Of a stretch of 38,627 nucleotides of DNA, positions 1 through 7,922 are shown piece after piece. Numbering within the stretch: position 1 is the first letter of the stretch; each line of letters starts with the position of its first letter. Under the pieces are notes generated by a model. It worked only from the letters and a program-made list of their open reading frames with translations, was not told the DNA's origin and made no database searches. A program made the position numbers and the translations under genes. The DNA is from Clostridiaceae bacterium (lineage in GTDB: Bacteria > Bacillota > Clostridia > DSM-8532), in assembly GCA_012521105.1 (NCBI GenBank), contig JAAYNA010000157.1, forward strand, positions 1 to 38,627, read 5' to 3'.

Positions 1-16
1 ATTTGTATTTGTTTAC

Positions 17-934
17 TTAGCTGTTTCTGATAAAAGCTTCTACCTCCTCCCGTGTCGGAAGTGATTCCTGAGCTCCTTCTTTTGTAACTGTCAGTGCGGA
101 AGCATATGTTGCAAACTTTATTGCTTCCTTGATGGTTTTCCCTTCATAAACAGCCACACAGAATGCTCCTATAAAAGTATCACCGGCAGCAGTTGTATCT
201 TTTCTTTCTACAGGAACAGCATCTGTTATGAAACTTGTGTCCTTGTTTACAAAGATACTGCCACGTTCACCAATAGTGGTTATAACGTTCACTGCGCCTT
301 TTTCCAGCAGTTTCTGTGAACTTGTCAACAAATCATCATGGTTCGTAATCTTACTGCCTGTAAGAATGGACAATTCTATTTCGTTGGGTATTACTGCGTA
401 AACATCCTTGAGATAATCGTTTATGGTTACATTGGCCGGTGCGGGATTTAATACGAGTTTTATTCCTTTTTCGCTGCAAAGATCAATGACGTATTTTACT
501 GTTTCGACAGGAATCTCAAGCTGCATTATGCATATATCGCCTGCTTCAAACAGACCAGAATTGTTTTTTATATCCTGAACACTGAGATTTCCATTTGCCC
601 CCTGGTTGACAACTATATTGTTTTCTCCGCTTCTGCTTACATTGATATATGCCGTACCTGTAGGAAAAGCATCATCGAAAAGGATTCCTCCTGTGTTCAC
701 ATTATTGTCTTTCAAGTTTCTTACCAGTGAATTTCCATATTCATCTTTTCCGACTTTTCCTATCATGTGTACATTTCCGCCCAGTCTTGCCGCTGCAATT
801 GCCTGATTTGCACCTTTGCCTCCGTGGAAAAAAACTACTTCATCTGCCAGAATTGTTTCACCTACTGCAGGTATATACGGAACCTTTATCACTATGTCCA
901 TGTTCATACTGCCAACAACTATAATCTTTCCCAA
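17..934 (-). CDS. rbsK: Ribokinase (PfkB family)
   Basis: Cytoplasmic sugar kinase that phosphorylates D-ribose to ribose-5-phosphate with ATP, feeding the pentose phosphate pathway. Visible PfkB signatures are the N-terminal substrate-binding GGKGANQA, the central NPAPA, and the C-terminal TTAAGDTFIGAF, which carries the anion hole and catalytic Asp. About 305 aa is normal for RbsK. I chose the TTG at 934 (protein starting (M)GKIIVVGSMNMD) because a G8 tract at 941-949 lies at ribosome-binding distance ahead of it. An upstream TTG at 961 would add nine residues running through that G tract and has no good SD. It lies about 40 nt downstream of a LacI-type regulator on the same strand, so the two are probably one transcript. 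No ribose transporter is in view; it may lie beyond the left edge. Related PfkB sugar kinases cannot be fully excluded. Confidence 0.9.
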   Translation of the reverse strand: MGKIIVVGSMNMDIVIKVPYIPAVGETILADEVVFFHGGKGANQAIAAARLGGNVHMIGKVGKDEYGNSLVRNLKDNNVNTGGILFDDAFPTGTAYINVSRSGENNIVVNQGANGNLSVQDIKNNSGLFEAGDICIMQLEIPVETVKYVIDLCSEKGIKLVLNPAPANVTINDYLKDVYAVIPNEIELSILTGSKITNHDDLLTSSQKLLEKGAVNVITTIGERGSIFVNKDTSFITDAVPVERKDTTAAGDTFIGAFCVAVYEGKTIKEAIKFATYASALTVTKEGAQESLPTREEVEAFIRNS

Positions 935-973
935 ACCTATCCCCCCCCCTTTTGCTACCAAGACTTTTTATAT

Positions 974-1975
974 CTAAATAGCTTTTGTACTTTGTCTTAT
1001 AACAAGCTCTGGCTTAAACTTAACAATTTTCTTTCTAATTTTCTTGCCTTCTATAAGCTTTACAAGCATTTTTATGGCTTCTTTTCCCATATCATAGGAA
1101 GGCTGTCTCACTGTGGTCAAAGGCGGTTCAATCACATGTGAAATCTGTATATCGTCAAACCCTACAACTGATACATCTTCGGGTATGTTATAACCGCTTT
1201 CTTTAACAGCTTTGCATACTCCAAGGGCCATGATGTCGTTGCAAACGAAGAAAGTTCTTACGCCCTTTGCCAGCAATTCCTTCGCCGTTTCATAACCGCT
1301 TTCCATTTTATAAGTTCCTTCAGCCACTATTTCATTGTCAACTTCCATTCCATATTCGTTCAATGCCTTTTCATATCCTTGAAGTCTTTCAACCGCACTT
1401 TTCAAAAAGAGCGGTCCGGTTATACAAGCTATTCTGCTATATCCCAGTTCAAGGAGATGTTTTGTTGCTATATAACCGCCCAGCAAGTTATCTATGAAAA
1501 TTCCAACTACGTGCTTGTCGTCTATCTGTCTGTCCATAAGGATGGTTGGAATACCTGTTTTTATAAGTTCTACAATGTGGTTCTGATTAGGAATGGAACT
1601 GCTTGTAAAAATAATTCCATCAACATATTTTTCTTTCAGTGCATTTATATATTTATTCTCTTTGTCTAAGTCATCGTCTGTGTTACAGAGAAAAACATTA
1701 TACCCGAACAAGTTGGCCTGGTCTTCCACACCCCTTGCAATATCAGCGAAGAAGGGGTTTGTAATATCGGGAATTATAAGTCCTACTGTTTTGGTTTTCT
1801 TTGTAACTAACCCTCTTGCCAGTGCATTGGGCTGATAGCCAAGTTCCTTTACAAGCTTAAGGATTCTTTTCCGGGTCTCCTCTCCTACACCTTCGCTTTT
1901 GTTGTTTATTACTCTTGACACTGTTGCGATGGAAACATTCGCTTTTTCCGCAATATCCCTTATGGTAACTTTCAA
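974..1975 (-). CDS. rbsR: LacI-family transcriptional regulator, RbsR-like
   Basis: Sugar-responsive DNA-binding repressor of 333 aa, the full length for LacI/PurR/RbsR proteins. The N-terminus holds the HTH and hinge helix (IRDIAEKANVSIATVSRVIN, then YQPNALARGL). The remainder is a periplasmic-binding-protein-like effector domain beginning VGLIIPDITNPFFADIARGV and containing a conserved GFDD near residue 270. The start is a TTG at 1975 preceded by a strong GGAGGAAT. It is the first gene of the pair with the ribokinase. A sigma-A promoter and LacI-type operator sequence lie directly upstream, so it probably represses its own operon. Ribose as effector is inferred from the adjacent kinase, not visible in the protein. 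Confidence 0.85.
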   Translation of the reverse strand: MKVTIRDIAEKANVSIATVSRVINNKSEGVGEETRKRILKLVKELGYQPNALARGLVTKKTKTVGLIIPDITNPFFADIARGVEDQANLFGYNVFLCNTDDDLDKENKYINALKEKYVDGIIFTSSSIPNQNHIVELIKTGIPTILMDRQIDDKHVVGIFIDNLLGGYIATKHLLELGYSRIACITGPLFLKSAVERLQGYEKALNEYGMEVDNEIVAEGTYKMESGYETAKELLAKGVRTFFVCNDIMALGVCKAVKESGYNIPEDVSVVGFDDIQISHVIEPPLTTVRQPSYDMGKEAIKMLVKLIEGKKIRKKIVKFKPELVIRQSTKAI

Positions 1976-2014
1976 ATTTATTCCTCCCTTTCGGAATGAG
2001 GATTTGCGTGGTAC

Positions 2015-2042
2015 GTAAGCGGTTTACTAAAACGTTTACGTA
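2015..2042 (-). promoter_or_regulatory. LacI-type operator(s) upstream of rbsR-rbsK
   Basis: Two overlapping dyads with a central CG lie just downstream of the -10 box: GTAAGCGGTTTAC at 2015-2027 and AAACGTTT (perfect palindrome) at 2030-2037 within TAAAACGTTTACG. This is the shape of LacI/RbsR/CcpA sites. Placement over the expected +1 region suggests repression by roadblock, most simply autoregulation by the adjacent regulator. Confidence 0.6.
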
Positions 2043-2046
2043 TGAA

Positions 2047-2075
2047 ATAATATATATTATTTCATACTTTGTCAA
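2047..2075 (-). promoter_or_regulatory. Sigma-A promoter of rbsR-rbsK
   Basis: On the minus strand, TTGACA (2070-2075) and TATTAT (2047-2052) are separated by exactly 17 nt, close to consensus. It is followed immediately by the LacI-type operator and about 75 nt later by the regulator start. Confidence 0.75.
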
Positions 2076-2401
2076 CACTTTTTTTGTGGAATTTGAATGA
2101 AAATCTGAAAAACCGTTGTAATTATGTATAAATGCGCGAAGGAAATCTTTGCATTATTGAGCTGTTTGTACATACAAAAAATCACCTCCGCATAGCAATA
2201 AAGGTTATACTCAGGTGTTTAAGGGAGAAACCAGGAATGTTTATTCGAAGGCTTAAAAGCGATATTTGAGCAAATATAAGGTGTGCCTCGAAGGATATGG
2301 TTTGGTAATGCAAGTACTATGGTTGGTAAGATATTGAAAGGCGGAGGGCGAATCCTGATTGAGGGAAGCTTCCCAGGAAACGGGAGTGTCAAGGAAGCGT
2401 A
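2076..2401. other. Intergenic region with an orphan SD and a 33-codon ORF
   Basis: No established gene. On the minus strand a very strong GGAGGTGAT lies ahead of an ATG at about 2173 that opens 33 codons (MYKQLNNAKIS...) ending around 2072, inside the rbsR promoter. It may be a small leader peptide, a remnant, or chance. I see nothing else convincing here. Confidence 0.2.
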
Positions 2402-2824
2402 CTATTTTATTTGGGTTGGCAAAAGCGGCAAATTAAACTTTTGCGCTAATATATTGTATAAAGGAGCTAATACGGTTGCTACTTCACCGCATTTCTTTAT
2501 ATTATCAAGAATATCACTAATTTTTATTTTATTTTTTAACTTGGTCTCAGGTTGTGAATAATATTCCATTATAATTTTTGTTAATTCTTTAACATCTTGT
2601 TGAATTTCATTCACTTTAGACAATTGTTCAAGAGCATCAGCTATCTGAGGATCATGCTGCCGTACAGCATTAATTTCAGTGGCTATACTGCCTATACCAG
2701 CCCCGAGCATACTTGTTCCTGAATAAAAATTACCTATATTCCCGATATAATAGTTCACCGAGATGGTACTACCCTTAGGCTCCCACATTAAATGCTGATT
2801 GTTTTCTATTTGGGTTAATGACAT
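2402..2824 (-). CDS. Unrecognised small protein, third gene of a three-gene operon
   Basis: Protein of 140 aa with no family I can name. Residues 15-50 are glycine-rich and beta-like (YYIGNIGNFYSGTSMLGAG), followed by a helical stretch (residues 50-95, EINAVRQHDPQIADALEQLS onward) and a mildly hydrophobic C-terminal helix around VATVLAPLYNILAQKF. There is no signal peptide or clear membrane span. The start codon lies inside the end of the upstream gene (10-nt overlap), and its SD (AAGGAGGGAG) is within that gene's last codons, so translation is probably coupled. A helical module next to a short beta-rich G-N-I-G motif recalls signalling/effector adaptor proteins, but that is only an impression. 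Confidence 0.7.
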   Translation of the reverse strand: MSLTQIENNQHLMWEPKGSTISVNYYIGNIGNFYSGTSMLGAGIGSIATEINAVRQHDPQIADALEQLSKVNEIQQDVKELTKIIMEYYSQPETKLKNKIKISDILDNIKKCGEVATVLAPLYNILAQKFNLPLLPTQIK

Positions 2825-3216
2825 GAAATCCTTGCCTTCTCCCTCCTTGCAAACAAGAGAGGATGGCTTTTTTTTTGAGTTTTTTTTTGCTTTAAAAGCT
2901 CCTGCCTATATTCATCACTGATCGAGAACAAAGGATAAACCATATCTTTTGTGACTTCTATTTCACCACATTCCCAACAGTCTACATAACGCGGTAAAAC
3001 ATCATTGTTATTACAAATATCCACCTGCCTAAAACAAAACGGACATACAATTCTCCATGAAAGCTTCAGCTTCTCATCATTTACCAGAAACATTAATCTG
3101 TCAAATATTTGATTTATTTCAATATCTAAGTCTTTCTGAATAGCCGTAGGAGAAAAATACTCAATAGGTTTCAAAGCACATTCTTCAATCCAATTATCTA
3201 TTTTCCATTTACTCAT
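2815..3216 (-). CDS. Winged-helix-like plus zinc-ribbon protein, unknown role
   Basis: Protein of 133 aa. Residues about 15-50 (YFSPTAIQKDLDIEINQIFD, then RLMFLVNDEKL) look like a small winged-helix module. It is followed by a zinc-ribbon candidate with two CxxC knuckles, CPFC and CWEC, about 20 residues apart. The C-terminal tail is Lys-rich and runs across two A9 tracts (coding sense) at 2868-2876 and 2880-2888, where slippage or a sequencing indel could change the last residues. It lies 22 nt downstream of the 370-aa gene and overlaps the 140-aa gene by 10 nt, so the three are one operon. Function unknown; nucleic-acid or protein binding through the ribbon is an inference. Confidence 0.7.
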   Translation of the reverse strand: MSKWKIDNWIEECALKPIEYFSPTAIQKDLDIEINQIFDRLMFLVNDEKLKLSWRIVCPFCFRQVDICNNNDVLPRYVDCWECGEIEVTKDMVYPLFSISDEYRQELLKQKKTQKKSHPLLFARREKARISCH

Positions 3217-3238
3217 TTACCTGCATCCCCTGCCTATA

Positions 3239-4351
3239 TTATTCTAACAAAAGAAGCTTGCTCCTTATATAATTAATACACTCTTCAGTACTCGGTGTGA
3301 CAAAATAAATCGTATTAGTTCTTAAGCCTATTTTAATAGTATAATAATTTACAACACCATCTTCTGCAAGTGGGAATTTTACGAAGCCGCCCTGATGTTG
3401 TAAATAAGGCTGTAATACTGTGTACAGAGGCTGGTTCCTAAGCTCATCATTTGCTGCCATTCCCAATCTATTCATTCCAGCTAAGACAATTGCAGAAAAG
3501 GGTATCGACAGATAATCTCCTATTTCATTATAAAGACAATTCCTTGAATTTTGTAAGGCTTCTTCCACCTTAGTTAAATCTCCTGAAATAAAATATTCAT
3601 CTATAGACATAAGTATGTTTCCAATGGCATTAGCTTGTTCTTCATTTAATTCTGATAATATCTCTTCCGGTATTGAAACAGTTTCTACAAGATTACCATT
3701 TAAAACATCGGCTAATCGCTCTATCTTATTCCCAAAAGGAGCAATAACATTTTTCCTCTCTAAGGGCTGAATTGCGTGTTTTAAAACTCCCCCAAGATAA
3801 CTTTCAATTTTCTTGGCTGCTTTATCATTGCTTCTGATCTCTATAAACCCCTTTTCTTCATCTACGATAATATTTGCAACCGAAATTATGTTTTCGCTTT
3901 GAAGAGTAAGGCCAGTAAATTTTCTTCTAAATCCGCTTTTAAAGACTAATCTTAATAGATATTTTTTATCATTATCAGATAATGATATACCACCTATTAT
4001 TTGAGGTGAAGTTGACAAATTTGATTCATTAATATCCTTATTTTTTTGCAATAATGGATTAAACCCTATTCTATCTGTAATAATTTCCAATACTGTTTTT
4101 TCACCATTAATATATTCAAATTTATACCAGCATAAAGATGTCTTTCCAGCGAATAGATAAGGCTTTCCATATGGAATAACAACGTCCCAATACCTATCGT
4201 CGTTCTTGCATTTATTATGGATTTCTGTAGCGAGATCAATAATATTTAATTTACCATTATTTATACCCATTTCACTTGCAATGTCCTCTAATATTGACTT
4301 TTGTAAATTAGTAAGATCAAAAGGATATATAAGATCTTGATAATCAGGCAT
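3239..4351 (-). CDS. Unrecognised 370-aa protein, first gene of a three-gene operon
   Basis: Soluble protein of 370 aa with no signal peptide, no membrane span and no catalytic motif I recognise. The N-terminal third contains WDVVIPYGKPYLFAGKTSLC followed by a strand-rich segment (WYKFEYINGEKTVLEIITDR). The centre is mixed. The last 140 residues are helical (EEQANAIGNILMSIDEYFIS...) and end in a beta-like segment (VVNYYTIKIGLRTNTIYFVT). The start is ATG at 4351 with AAGGTG upstream. It heads a tightly spaced three-gene operon with the zinc-ribbon protein. The operon is flanked by a transposase relic and looks AT-rich, which fits an accessory, possibly transferred, cassette. Confidence 0.75.
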   Translation of the reverse strand: MPDYQDLIYPFDLTNLQKSILEDIASEMGINNGKLNIIDLATEIHNKCKNDDRYWDVVIPYGKPYLFAGKTSLCWYKFEYINGEKTVLEIITDRIGFNPLLQKNKDINESNLSTSPQIIGGISLSDNDKKYLLRLVFKSGFRRKFTGLTLQSENIISVANIIVDEEKGFIEIRSNDKAAKKIESYLGGVLKHAIQPLERKNVIAPFGNKIERLADVLNGNLVETVSIPEEILSELNEEQANAIGNILMSIDEYFISGDLTKVEEALQNSRNCLYNEIGDYLSIPFSAIVLAGMNRLGMAANDELRNQPLYTVLQPYLQHQGGFVKFPLAEDGVVNYYTIKIGLRTNTIYFVTPSTEECINYIRSKLLLLE

Positions 4352-4387
4352 TGTACCACACCTTTTTGCTAATTAACAATGTTTCCT

Positions 4388-4417
4388 TATATATTATTAT
4401 TCTACATAAAATGTTAA
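4388..4417 (-). promoter_or_regulatory. Possible promoter of the three-gene operon
   Basis: Minus-strand TTAACA (4412-4417) and TATATA (4388-4393) are 18 nt apart, about 40 nt upstream of the ATG at 4351. The match is moderate in very AT-rich DNA. Confidence 0.35.
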
Positions 4418-4439
4418 ATTCCTTCTAAATTTTTGAAAA

Positions 4440-4710
4440 AATAACTCAGAAAATTATAAGTATCCAGTCTTTTTTTAACAATACTGTGAAGACATATATC
4501 ATATCATCATTTTGCATCTCATTGTGATCAATAAACATTTTTACAGCTTGTGCATTATCATTCAGCAGGTTTTTTTACCTTAACAGGGTTTTTATGAATA
4601 CATCTAATAACTGTCAAAAGATATTCATCACTTTCAACAGGTTCACTTTTATACTGTCCTGGAATAAATGTCCTGTGAATTTATAAGCGTGTAGTAGAGT
4701 TAATATAACC
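4440..4710 (-). pseudogene. Relic of IS200-like / REP-associated tyrosine (Y1) transposase, C-terminal part
   Basis: Reading the minus strand in shifting frames gives GHLFQD, then after a 1-nt shift YKSEPVESDEYLLTVIRCIH and KNPVK, then after a stop a tail NAQAVKMFIDHNEMQNDDIC. GHLFQxRxKSEPVE and YIHxNPVK are hallmarks of the C-terminal half of Y1_Tnp/RAYT-type transposases. At least one frameshift (near 4665) and one stop interrupt it. The N-terminal HUH motif and catalytic Tyr region are missing because the YihY gene abuts the 5' side. Dead remnant; no flanking terminal repeats seen. Confidence 0.75.
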
Positions 4711-4731
4711 TTTAATTTGATGTAAATATTA

Positions 4732-5592
4732 CTATTGGTTTTTTCCGGGTTTTAACGCATCAGGACGGTTACCCCTATGTTTTCGGTTAATAACATTAAT
4801 AACCGCGCCTATTAATATAATGTGCATGGCCCAGTAAAGCCATATAATAAGAAGAATTATTCCTGCTATTCCTCCGTATATTGAAGCAAATTTAAAGAAG
4901 CGTCCCATAAAAAATGAGAATGCTGAAGATAAAATAAGCCACAGAATTGTTGCAACGGCGGCACCGGGAAAAACATCTCCTGTTTTAAGCTTCATACGCG
5001 GAATGGTTTTATAAAGAATGATAAAAACAATGAGCAAAACCAGAACCGAAAATTCATACCGAAGATAATCCCATATCCTTACAAAAAATTCAGGCGAGCC
5101 CAGGTATTCAAATATTATTTCTCCGAGGTAGCGTCCAAAAAGAAGAAGTATCATTGACAGGATTATTAAAAGTATAAAGGCAGCAGTAAGAAGTAGAGAA
5201 AGTCCAAGCCTTTTTAAAAGAGTTCCTTCATCGGTACCATAAACTGTATTTATGCTTACAATCAGAGACTGAACGCCTTTTGTAAAAGGCCACAGCGAAG
5301 CTACCACACCACCAATTGATATGAAAAGGCTTTTATTTGCCTGTGCACTTTCCAGAACCTGCAGTGTCAGCATATATGTTGATGAAGGCAGGAAACTGGA
5401 TAAAGCCTGCATAAAAAGTGTATCGTCAAGGTGTGTAGCCCTTATCAGGGTTAGTATAAAGGCAACAAAAGGAAAAAAAGCAAGGATAACATAAAAGGAT
5501 GTCTGAGCAGCTAAAAAAGGAATCTTTGTATCGGTGTAAAGGCGATAGACACCTTTACCAAAATTATAAAGTCTTTTAAACAGCGCTTTCAT
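4732..5592 (-). CDS. YihY/BrkB-family inner-membrane protein
   Basis: Polytopic membrane protein of 286 aa of the YihY/BrkB (once called ribonuclease BN) family, whose exact role is unsettled. Family features seen are the N-terminal IPFLAAQTSFYVILAFFPFV, a central GTDEG, and a conserved C-terminal block WLYWAMHIILIGAVIN. About six hydrophobic spans are visible. I start it at ATG 5592 (MKALFKRLY) because GGGGAGA precedes it at 8 nt. An in-frame ATG 29 codons upstream has no SD and would add a non-family N-tail. It is monocistronic as far as can be seen. Confidence 0.85.
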   Translation of the reverse strand: MKALFKRLYNFGKGVYRLYTDTKIPFLAAQTSFYVILAFFPFVAFILTLIRATHLDDTLFMQALSSFLPSSTYMLTLQVLESAQANKSLFISIGGVVASLWPFTKGVQSLIVSINTVYGTDEGTLLKRLGLSLLLTAAFILLIILSMILLLFGRYLGEIIFEYLGSPEFFVRIWDYLRYEFSVLVLLIVFIILYKTIPRMKLKTGDVFPGAAVATILWLILSSAFSFFMGRFFKFASIYGGIAGIILLIIWLYWAMHIILIGAVINVINRKHRGNRPDALKPGKNQ

Positions 5593-5827
5593 TAAATAAA
5601 TCTCCCCGAAAAAATGTCTGTATGTATATTCTATAAAAGTTAGCACCAAATTAGGTACTTCGGGAAATATCGTCTTCAATACTTGATAAGCGCCATTTAA
5701 GTCTGCATTATAAGCGCTATTGCTTTAAATAACCCTTTATAAACCTTTCCGATTTATTATAATCTCTTATATAGGCATTTCTAAAAATAATGTGCTGTTT
5801 GTATACTATCTGCCAGGTATAACTTTC

Positions 5828-6232
5828 CTATTTTAGAGTAGCAGCATACTCTCCAATTTTTTTGTCCATAGAGGAAATATGCCTGGTCAGCCAATCAACA
5901 ATCATCTTGTTGGCTTTAACTAACAATACAAGATTTCCGCCCGATTCATTGTAATCGGTACGCAACTTTTTAAGCTCTTCCACAAAATGGGCATGAGCTT
6001 TCTTCTGAGCGTCAAGTTCCGGGTATTTTATACTCTCCATATATTCTTCTTCATCTTTAAAATGGGTCTTTGTGTATTCATCAAGGAAGTCAAACATTTG
6101 AAGTATGTACTCTTTTCCCTCTCCCCTCTGGCCGGCTTCAAATAATTGGCCTGCCTTCTCAAACCAAATTTTGTGCTGTTCATCGATAAAGTCCACGCCA
6201 ACTGACAGATTTGGTGTCCACTTAATAGCCAT
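5828..6232 (-). CDS. Bacteriohemerythrin
   Basis: Small di-iron oxygen-binding protein of 134 aa, standard for single-domain bacteriohemerythrins, which store or sense O2 or iron in the cytoplasm. The ligand pattern is complete: DEQH near residue 19, THFKDEEEYM, AHAHF, and a final HISSMD. The start is ATG 6232 (MAIKWTPNLSVGVDFIDEQH), preceded by an AGGGGGG ribosome-binding tract. A longer in-frame ATG at 6349 has no SD and would add a non-homologous tail. In an anaerobe it is usually read as oxygen protection or sensing. Confidence 0.9.
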   Translation of the reverse strand: MAIKWTPNLSVGVDFIDEQHKIWFEKAGQLFEAGQRGEGKEYILQMFDFLDEYTKTHFKDEEEYMESIKYPELDAQKKAHAHFVEELKKLRTDYNESGGNLVLLVKANKMIVDWLTRHISSMDKKIGEYAATLK

Positions 6233-7064
6233 AATAACCCCCCCTGGTAAATATTTTATTAACGAGGCCAAAGACTTCCCTAATTGAGTAATGGCTAACC
6301 GGCTTCGTTTTATTAAATTATATACCCATTTCCAGATATTTTCTACCACAACTTAAGAAATCAGATAGTTTCTACCGTCCCCTTAACAATCACAGGAGGA
6401 TTTCTTTACCATACCTAAGTTTTGCCTTTATTGTACAGGGATTAATTAACAAAACGCATCCGCTTTAGCTGCCTCTGCAAGCCGGTCAAAATCGGGCAGT
6501 TTAGCCCTTATGGAAAAATCATCCAAAAAACTTTATAAAAAGGGTTGTCTTTTTGTGCATCTTGTGATAATATAAAATATGTTTTTAACAATTTATTCAT
6601 TATACAGAGCAGTGTAATACTTGTCAATCTCAATAATTTTAAGGTAATCAGGTATTTTTTTCTTCAGAATTAAATTATTGGTCTGCCTACAGGATGACAC
6701 GAATACAAATTTTTGCCGGTACAGCTTAAGTTTATAACAGCCGAGTTTATACCTGAAGAAAAAGGCCTGCTGCTTGAAATTATTCAAATGCCATATATTT
6801 TAAAATTCCAGTATAATTTGGCAAATCATATGCAGACACTCGGCAAATAGTTTTATAACGAGAATTAAACTGCACAATTATGTTAAAAACTAAGGGCAGG
6901 ATTTGTATTGCCGGTTGTTTGCAGACCAGAATCCAAATGCTTGGAACCCTGCCTTATACCGATAAGATAGCCTCAAAAAGGTAATGTATCTTTATTTCAG
7001 GCATTAAAAAAACAGCACAAAACAGGCACCAGCAGTATCGTTTAAAAAGGAGTGAGTTTTCTTA
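6233..7064. other. Long intergenic region with one doubtful ORF and a foldable leader
   Basis: About 830 nt without a certain gene. A minus-strand ORF at 6593-6787 (64 codons, TTG start, no SD) encodes a protein ending KKKIPDYLKIIEIDKYYTAL. I do not recognise it; the tail vaguely recalls STAS-type anti-sigma antagonists and could be a gene fragment. Between 6893 and 6965, AGGGCAGG and CCTGCCTT can pair around a roughly 50-nt interior, giving a possible structured 5' leader ahead of the ABC operon. No clear promoter was found. Confidence 0.3.
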
Positions 7065-7904
7065 ATGAAGTTTTTAAACCCAAAAAGATGGTATTATACT
7101 TTGGGGCGTGAAAAGCTTTTTGAATTGCTTATACTTGCAGTTTTTTTACTGTTCTTTTATGTACCGTTGCTTCACCTGTTTATGCTTGCATTCGCAAACA
7201 AATACCAGGTACCTGCTGTTATCCCGCAGGAGTTTGGTCTTAAATGGTGGAAGTATGTTTTTGAGCAGAAAAGCCTGGTAAGCTCAATATCGTTGTCCTT
7301 TATAATAGCTTTTATAACCACTTTATTATCCATGATAATATGCCTGCCCGCAGCTTTCGTTCTTGCCCGTTTTAACTTCAGAGGCCGAAAGCTTATTATG
7401 CTGTCATTTTTGATTGGGAATGCCTTCCCGCGTATTGGTCTTTACACCTCAATCGGAATTGTTTATTACAAGTTTAACCTTATGGGTACTTTTATAGGTG
7501 TCCTTCTTATACATATGCTGGGTTCAATGATGCTGATGATTTGGCTGTCTGTATCAGCCTTCAGAAGTGTTCCCCGGGAGCAGGAAGATGCTGCAAGGGA
7601 TGCCGGTGCAGGTCCAATCCGTACATTTTTTAACATTACCCTGCCCATCGCATGGCCTGGTATCGCTGTCGCGGCAATGTTTACATTTATTGCTTCCTTA
7701 GGCGAGAATCAGGGAACTTTGCTTGTAGGTCTGCCAAAGTACAGAACAATGCCGGTAGAAATGTATGGTGTGATACTTGATTATCCCGCAACTGCAGGAG
7801 CAGTATTCGCGCTTATTCTCATCATTCCTAACCTGATTCTGCTTTTATTGATGAGAAAATATGTCGGGCCTGAAACGTTGGCCAGAGGTTATAAGATGAA
7901 TTAG
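7065..7904 (+). CDS. ABC transporter permease (MetI/PotC-like)
   Basis: Inner-membrane permease of 279 aa with six predicted spans and the EAA loop EQEDAARDAGAGPIRTFFNI followed by TLPIAWPGI, which docks on the ATPase. It belongs to the spermidine/putrescine, Fe(III), thiamine and phosphonate type of binding-protein-dependent importers. Preceded by AAGGAGTGAG. The ATPase gene follows after 18 nt. The partner permease is encoded separately about 2.6 kb downstream, so this is one half of a heterodimer (PotC-like position). Confidence 0.85.
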   Translation: MKFLNPKRWYYTLGREKLFELLILAVFLLFFYVPLLHLFMLAFANKYQVPAVIPQEFGLKWWKYVFEQKSLVSSISLSFIIAFITTLLSMIICLPAAFVLARFNFRGRKLIMLSFLIGNAFPRIGLYTSIGIVYYKFNLMGTFIGVLLIHMLGSMMLMIWLSVSAFRSVPREQEDAARDAGAGPIRTFFNITLPIAWPGIAVAAMFTFIASLGENQGTLLVGLPKYRTMPVEMYGVILDYPATAGAVFALILIIPNLILLLLMRKYVGPETLARGYKMN

Positions 7905-7922
7905 TTTAAGGGGGATTTATTT

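Noticed and set aside
6233-6420. Cyclic-di-GMP riboswitch ahead of bacteriohemerythrin
   Set aside because: A GAAGCCGG...GGCCTC stretch caught the eye, but the conserved class I core sequences are absent.
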